The notes beneath the pieces are model-generated. The model saw only the letters and a list, made by a program, of their open reading frames with translations. It did no database searches and had not been told where the DNA came from. Made by a program: the position numbers and the translations under genes. Below, piece by piece: positions 32,801 through 36,472 of a DNA stretch of 36,472 bases (position 1 is its first letter; each line of letters begins with the position of its first letter). The stretch covers positions 1-36,472 of the forward strand of contig DDSG01000100.1 in NCBI GenBank assembly GCA_002343325.1. The letters are read 5' to 3'. This DNA comes from Phycisphaerales bacterium UBA2396 (lineage in GTDB: Bacteria; Planctomycetota; Phycisphaerae; Phycisphaerales; UBA1924).

Positions 32801-33130
32801 AACCCGCTGGATTCCACGTTCCTCGACCTGGGCGCGTCGTACGACCTCACGCGGAAGTACTCCGTCGCGGGGCTCGCGAGCTACGACCTTGCGAACGGCG
32901 GGTGGCAGGGCGCGGGCGGCGAGCTCCGCCGGCAGTTCTCCGCGTTCGTCCTCGGGCTCAACCTCGGGTACAACAACGTGACCGATGAATCGAGCTTCGG
33001 CGTGCTGATCCGCCCGACCCCGGTCGCCCGCAAGCAGCGGCTGCGGATCTTCTCCGACGAGCCCGAGCCGGGGCAGGTGATCTCCACCGGCGCGGGTGAC
33101 AGCCCCTTCGCCGCGGGAGCCTGGCGGTGA
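29873..33130 (+). CDS. lptD: LptD-like LPS-assembly outer-membrane protein
   Basis: 1085 residues, larger than E. coli LptD (784). LptD inserts lipopolysaccharide into the outer leaflet. Signal peptide MPRTPRWSACALLVLAGGLAMPVAELQAQ. Residues ~45-390 hold OstA/LptA-like beta-jellyroll sequence in two blocks (LLLVGDVKVTLGSYEFYAARASVWLE and YLEGDVVASDGRYTLRGPKIYYDIRSNKAVVLDAVFWT, by location), and from ~430 a long beta-barrel of strand pairs ('RWNLAGLLREER', 'YFDRGPAAGIDAAW', later 'FFDLHRMRHIVEPGI', the LptD-C pattern). The stop overlaps the MFS start (GTGA). The lipid ligand in this organism is unknown. Codon choice shifts partway from G-ending to C-ending. Confidence 0.82.
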   Translation: MPRTPRWSACALLVLAGGLAMPVAELQAQPSDGFTGRDFGGMRLPLSTVEGPLSFSASRAAIWSEGQFTRGGGGEVQRLLLVGDVKVTLGSYEFYAARASVWLERLDDSPLGPDLAGLYQVTIYFDRVGNPRGPASVSLAADRLPVRAVIDVAGDVGLKFDAMARGRPADEFLAEAEAVQAQSLRRMLSGESGETGPIPFTPPMPRQQPERVDPTLSRPYRSVRDLDLGEVAGEFSRVATRLPFGEENAPIFARSGVLAVAPGNLTYIGDAGEGDGAIIASDGVVVQYVEPRTGRSLQLQAQRAVVFLEKRSADSPAVDPTRLAVESLRGIYLEGDVVASDGRYTLRGPKIYYDIRSNKAVVLDAVFWTYDQERRLPLYVRAETIRQESQQEFAATNARFSTSAFFEPEFSLGAESVTIRRQEVEVPLAAGRSLPTRAGFVLPEGGEDEMAVPGTTTRTRTLVEASGVTLRAGDVPFFWAPSFVGDPEDVVLKDIRVENSGANGAALKTRWNLAGLLREERTDLRQLDLLAQYYFDRGPAAGIDAAWQNEEDRGKLFAYTVVEDSGSDLLKPGTRRERDQDTRGMLLGEQFWTLSDRWTLFAEGSYIGDETFLDAFAENLAEDRREFASQAYLQRRGDQSLFYLQGKTTFNDFIANEYLLQSKGYAVTKAPSIGYLRQADELATSEYLGRIMWWQSYDYSYMRLNFDEAYARERGFTDLALAQRAFGINPDQRISDLLRTQGFEEDGVHRFDTRQEFTAMHDVGPVRVEPFVVGRMTSYDDSFETYSPAETNRTRLWGSAGVRANTQIQRIDDSVESRFFDLHRMRHIVEPGITAWQAGTTVQRADLPVYDDAVENIAEGGMVRLGVDQTWQTERGSREAGKFHTVDVFKLNTDFVFASGDTDPKTPFGRWLDFRPELSNPGNFFNAEGQWQVSSALAITGGTTYDLDLSQQARSSAGFIIEHAPGFRSFAETRYLNPLDSTFLDLGASYDLTRKYSVAGLASYDLANGGWQGAGGELRRQFSAFVLGLNLGYNNVTDESSFGVLIRPTPVARKQRLRIFSDEPEPGQVISTGAGDSPFAAGAWR

Positions 33131-34470
33131 ACACACCCGAAGGCACGCGCGGGCCCGACGCTCCGCTCCCGGGCGCACGCAACGCGCTGGTGCTGCTGCT
33201 GCTCATCAACCTCTTCAATTACATCGATCGGTACATCCTCGCGTCGACTCTGTCGCCCATCTCCGCCGAGCTGTTCGGCACGCCGGGCGAGGCGGGGTAT
33301 GACCCCAACGCCGCCGCCAAGATGGGGCTTCTGGGCACCGGATTCATGGTCGCGTACATGGTGCTCGCGCCGTTGTTTGGCTACCTGGGCGATCGCTTCA
33401 ACCGATGGATCCTGATCGCCATCGGGCTGGTGCTGTGGAGCCTGGCGTCCGCCGGCTCCGGGCTCGCGACCACGTTCGGCTTTCTGCTGCTGATGCGCAT
33501 TCTCGTGGGCGTGGGCGAATCGGCGTATGCCCCCGTCGCCCCGACGCTGATCGCCGACATGTACCCCGTCCGCCGCCGCGGAGCTGTGATGGCCTGGTTC
33601 TACGCCGCGATCCCTGTGGGCTCGGCGCTGGGGTACGTGCTCGGCGGGCTGCTCGCCAAGTGGATGACGTGGCACTGGGCGTTCTTCGTGACGCTCCCCC
33701 CGGGCATCATCCTGGCGGCGTGGTGCCTGTTCAAGAAGGAAACCCCCCGCGGCGCGGCAGACCGCACTTCGGCCCGCCCCTTCTCGCTCAAGGACTGTCT
33801 CGTGCTCCTCCGCATCCCCAGCTACGTGATCAACGTCGCGGGGATGACCGCGATGACCTTCGCCATCGGCGGGATTTCGTACTGGGCGCCCAAGTATCTC
33901 GTCGAGTATCGCATGCCACCCGCGGCCAGCGCGGAAGCGCAGGCGGCCCTCAACGCGGAAGTGTCATTCGCCTTCGGAGCCATCACGGCCGTCGCCGGGT
34001 TGACGGCGACGCTGCTCGGCGGGTGGGCGGGCGACAAGCTCCGCACGCGATTCCCGGGGTCATACTTCCTCGTCTCCGCCGCGGGAATGCTCGCGGGGTT
34101 CCCGATGCTGCTGGGCGTGCTGTATGCACCGTTCCCGCTGGCCTGGGTGTTCGTCTTCCTGGCGGTGTTCTGTCTCTTCTTTAACACGGGCCCGAGCAAC
34201 ACGATCATCGCCAACGTCGCGCCGCCACAGATCCGCGCAACGGCGTACGCGTTCTGCATCTTCGTGATCCACGCGCTGGGCGACGCGATCTCGCCCGCGA
34301 TCATCGGCTGGATCACCGACCGCACCCGCACTCCCGAGAATCCCAAGGGTGATATGACCCTCGCCTTCCTCGTGGTGAGCTTTATCGTGCTGCTGGGCGG
34401 TGTGCTGTGGGCGCTGGGCACGAGGCACCTGGCCCGCGATACGGCCGCCGCTCCAAGCCGCCTGCCCTGA
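33127..34470 (+). CDS. MFS transporter, Spinster-like
   Basis: 447 residues, GTG start overlapping the lptD stop by four bases. Twelve membrane helices are plausible. Helix 1 contains LINLFNYIDRYILAS, and the loop 2-3 motif GYLGDRFNRWILIAIG is the MFS G-x-x-x-D-R-x-x-R signature; MRILVGVGESAYAPVAPTLIADMYPVRRRG carries the second motif. NYxDR in helix 1 and this GE-A-Y segment are shared with Spns-type (Spinster) transporters, some of which move lipids. Substrate unknown; coupling to lptD hints at an envelope lipid or sugar. Ends 17 bases before the dnaA stop. Confidence 0.87.
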   Translation: MNTPEGTRGPDAPLPGARNALVLLLLINLFNYIDRYILASTLSPISAELFGTPGEAGYDPNAAAKMGLLGTGFMVAYMVLAPLFGYLGDRFNRWILIAIGLVLWSLASAGSGLATTFGFLLLMRILVGVGESAYAPVAPTLIADMYPVRRRGAVMAWFYAAIPVGSALGYVLGGLLAKWMTWHWAFFVTLPPGIILAAWCLFKKETPRGAADRTSARPFSLKDCLVLLRIPSYVINVAGMTAMTFAIGGISYWAPKYLVEYRMPPAASAEAQAALNAEVSFAFGAITAVAGLTATLLGGWAGDKLRTRFPGSYFLVSAAGMLAGFPMLLGVLYAPFPLAWVFVFLAVFCLFFNTGPSNTIIANVAPPQIRATAYAFCIFVIHALGDAISPAIIGWITDRTRTPENPKGDMTLAFLVVSFIVLLGGVLWALGTRHLARDTAAAPSRLP

Positions 34471-34487
34471 GCGACGCTTTCCCCGAG

Positions 34488-35957
34488 TCAGGCCGAACGC
34501 TCGACCGACGCGAGCAAACGCTCGGCGAGTTCGCCCAGCGAGAGTCCGGCATACGGCTCGGGGATCTCGGCCTTGGGCGCTTCCCCCGCGGCGATCAGCC
34601 CGCACAGCCGTTTGTGGGCCGTGAGCACGGTCGAGTGGTTGTCCCGTCCCAGCGCCCGCGCGATCTCGGGGTAGCTGCACGTCGTGAGTCGGCGGGCGAG
34701 GTGCACCGTCAGCTCGCGAGCGAGCACCACCGTCTTGTGCCGACCCTTGCCCGAGAGATCCGAAACGTCGACGCCGAGCTGTCGGCAGACCTCGGCGGCG
34801 ATCTGGGCGACGGGCACGGGCCGACGGACGCGCGGCGCGGGGGCGTCACCGATGCCAAGAGCTCGCTTGGTGACCGCCAGCCCGACGGGGCCCGTCGCGA
34901 GCTCTGGAGAAATGAGGCGAACCGCCTCGATCTGCGTGATGAGCCCTTCGAGGTCGCGCACGCTGCCGCCGCGTGCGCCGCCCAGCGTGCCCGCTCGCTC
35001 GGCGATGAGCCGCACGGCGACATCCTCGATCGCAAGCCCGCGGCGGCGGGCGATCTCACGCACCAGCGCCTGCCGGAGCGTCATGTCTGGCGGATCGATC
35101 CGAACGACGGCCCCGGAGACGAACCGCGACACGAGCTGCTGCGACAGCCTGCGGATCTCGCGCGGGTGCTCGTCGCTCGCCATCATTACGCGCAGGCGCG
35201 TCATCGAGAGCGTGTCGAAGATGTGGAGCAGTTCGCGCTGCGTCGCGTCCTTGGCGGCCAGGAAGTGCACGTCATCGATCGCCAGCAGGTCGACCCCGCG
35301 GTAGTTCTTGCGGAAACGATCGACAGCGTTGTTGCGGACGGCGCTGACAAACTCGTTGGTGAAGTGTTCGCCGGTCGTGATCCGGATCACCGCGCCGGGA
35401 TTTGTTTCGGCGAATCGGGCGCAGCACGCGTGCAGCAGGTGCGTCTTGCCCAGCCCGCACGCCCCGTGGACGAAAACCGAGGTTGGCCCGGGCGTCGAAG
35501 AAAGGTCGGCCTCGGCAAGCCGCTGGGCCGCCGCCGCCGCCAGGCGGTTCGCGTACCCCACGATGAAGTCCTCGAAACGGTGACGCCACGACTGCGAGGC
35601 CCTGACGGGCTTTCGCTCCGTCGGCCTGATCTCGGGCTGCGGCTTCGCCTCGGGCTCGGGTTCCGCGGCCGCTTCGACACGGATGCGCAGTTCGACCGCG
35701 CCGTCGCCCCCGCCCAGCTCCGCCTGCATCGCGCGGCGGAGCGCTTCCCCGAAGCGGCGGTTGACGACCTCGGCAACAAAGCCCGAGGGCACCGTGACGT
35801 CCAGCGTGCGTCCGTGAACCGAGAGCCTCGTGCGCCGATCGAAGTAGCGATCGAAGCGGTCGGGCCCGACCTCCGCCGACACCCGATCGAGCACCCGCGC
35901 CGCCGCACCCACCGACGCCATCGCGGACGCGGCGTCGGGCTCTCCCGTTGCTGTCAT
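34488..35957 (-). CDS. dnaA: Chromosomal replication initiator DnaA
   Basis: 489 residues from the ATG at 35957. Domain I ~20-95; a proline/glutamate linker (~95-115); AAA+ domain with Walker A GACGLGKT (165-172), Walker B LLAIDDVHF (224-232), SDEHPREI sensor segment and SRFVSGAVVRIDPPD; domain IV from ~395. The minor-groove Arg (E. coli Arg399, here Arg406) is kept, but the DNA-recognition loop normally GGRDHTT reads GRDNHST: aligned without a gap, Asp433 is Asn440 and Arg432 is Asp439, with His441 kept. So box preference may differ. No Shine-Dalgarno site. No dnaN beside it. Confidence 0.95.
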   Translation of the reverse strand: MTATGEPDAASAMASVGAAARVLDRVSAEVGPDRFDRYFDRRTRLSVHGRTLDVTVPSGFVAEVVNRRFGEALRRAMQAELGGGDGAVELRIRVEAAAEPEPEAKPQPEIRPTERKPVRASQSWRHRFEDFIVGYANRLAAAAAQRLAEADLSSTPGPTSVFVHGACGLGKTHLLHACCARFAETNPGAVIRITTGEHFTNEFVSAVRNNAVDRFRKNYRGVDLLAIDDVHFLAAKDATQRELLHIFDTLSMTRLRVMMASDEHPREIRRLSQQLVSRFVSGAVVRIDPPDMTLRQALVREIARRRGLAIEDVAVRLIAERAGTLGGARGGSVRDLEGLITQIEAVRLISPELATGPVGLAVTKRALGIGDAPAPRVRRPVPVAQIAAEVCRQLGVDVSDLSGKGRHKTVVLARELTVHLARRLTTCSYPEIARALGRDNHSTVLTAHKRLCGLIAAGEAPKAEIPEPYAGLSLGELAERLLASVERSA

Positions 35958-36472
35958 CGTGGATGTGTGGTTTGAAAAACCTTGCACGGCACAACCCCGC
36001 GAGCCCGCGACACGTGCTCTGGTCGCCAGCCTGGCGCCCCGGAACAACTGCCTTGTGCGTCCTGCCGACCCGTCCCCGCCCGCTCCACGAGACTTCCCGC
36101 GGACGCGTGATCGTCCGTTGATCGGGATCGACCCCGAGGGGGGCCGCATCGTGCGCTGGTTGGTCCGGTGGTCGCGTCCTTGACCGCTCGCGGCACATCC
36201 TCGCCGCGTCGGCAAACGTAGTGGATGACGATGCGCCGAGCAAGAGCGTTGGTCCATCATCACGCGGCGCATGCTGCATTCGTGCCTGAAAATCGGCCAC
36301 TTAGCGCGTTGCAAAAATTGTTCTCCACCACGCGCGCGCATCATCGGGGGAACTCTGTGGGAAAGACCCTGACGGTTGTCGGAAGCCCCGCGTGCGGGGC
36401 GGTTTCCGGCGTAAAGCACGCGATCGGTGCGCCGCTTCACACGCCGACGGGCACCGCGCGGACCAACGCCGC
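35958..36472. promoter_or_regulatory. Non-coding region upstream of dnaA: dnaA promoter and candidate origin
   Basis: 515 bases without a credible gene to the window edge. It holds imperfect DnaA-box-like 9-mers, each two mismatches from TTATCCACA on one strand: AGTGGATGA (36220-36228), TTCTCCACC (36321-36329) and TGTGGGAAA (36356-36364). An A+T-richer stretch (GCAAAAATTGTT, 36311-36322) lies among them. Any random GC-rich region gives a few such hits, so this is suggestive only. A hairpin sits at 36380-36408. No transcription signal is strong. Confidence 0.3.
36380..36408. terminator. Hairpin near the window edge, upstream of dnaA
   Basis: CGGAA (36380-36384) plus GCCCCGC (36385-36391), loop GT, then GCGGGGC (36394-36400), GGT bulge, TTCCG (36404-36408). 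Twelve pairs in all. With no gene on either side visible, it may end a gene beyond the window or be a dispersed palindrome. Confidence 0.4.

Noticed and set aside
35959..36183. Open frame upstream of dnaA on the plus strand (74 codons), and the minus-strand extension of dnaA to 36440
   Set aside because: Both are low-complexity Arg/Pro/Ser translations without a ribosome-binding site; DnaA homology begins only after the ATG at 35957.
36331..36340. CGCGCGCGCA run as a Z-DNA or regulatory element
   Set aside because: Too short and expected by chance in DNA of this composition.

Overview
The window is high-GC bacterial chromosome (about two thirds G+C wherever I counted). It looks planctomycete-like, most probably Phycisphaerae or a close relative. 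That placement is inferred from the gene set: a pseudopilin of the type common in planctomycetes, a divergent L28, two GroELs, a large LptD-like protein, McsA/McsB, and many weak or absent Shine-Dalgarno sites. It is not based on any database search. I see no tRNA, rRNA, CRISPR array, insertion sequence or prophage.

Layout. (1) 1-942: 3' part of a Sua5-type tRNA threonylcarbamoyladenylate synthase. (2) 958-13348: one long minus-strand block. In transcription order it runs groEL2, an unknown gene, hicB, hicA, dedA, a HIT protein, groES, groEL1, dnaJ, grpE, an FmdB-type zinc ribbon, acpS, a PlsC acyltransferase, a Nudix hydrolase, an M50-like membrane protein and a rhomboid protease. It joins protein folding (GroES/EL, DnaJ, GrpE) to membrane-protein and lipid functions, and carries a low-GC toxin-antitoxin insert at 10398-11599. 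(3) 13600-18029 plus strand: secreted alpha/beta hydrolase, stand-alone nuoA, a hairpin-rich leader, an EAL-CBS-GGDEF-like protein and a DUF2752 protein. (4) 18046-22919 plus strand: a compact cluster of two lipoproteins, an unknown protein, a low-molecular-weight protein tyrosine phosphatase, a phosphoglycerate-mutase homologue that has lost its active site, and a membrane protein. The last four genes are joined by overlapping or nearly abutting stop/start codons. (5) 22953-27235: two unknown membrane proteins, mcsB-mcsA (protein arginine kinase and activator), rpmB and an unknown anchored protein. (6) 27236-28528: an A+T-richer gap and a pseudopilin. (7) 28556-34470: a DegT-type sugar aminotransferase diverging from lptD, which overlaps an MFS transporter gene. 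(8) 34488-36472: dnaA on the minus strand with 515 bases of non-coding DNA upstream, a candidate but unproven origin region.

Three themes stand out. First, catalytically degenerate members of known enzyme families: the M50-like protein without its HExxH, the ApgM-family protein without nucleophile or metal ligands, and a GGDEF-like domain without the motif. Second, two paralogous chaperonins of different type on either side of a low-GC HicBA module that has an extra translationally coupled gene. Third, neighbouring rhomboid and M50-like proteins that share short motifs at both ends. The plus strand is strongly G-rich over the left 30 kb whichever strand is coding, and this bias fades inside lptD before dnaA.
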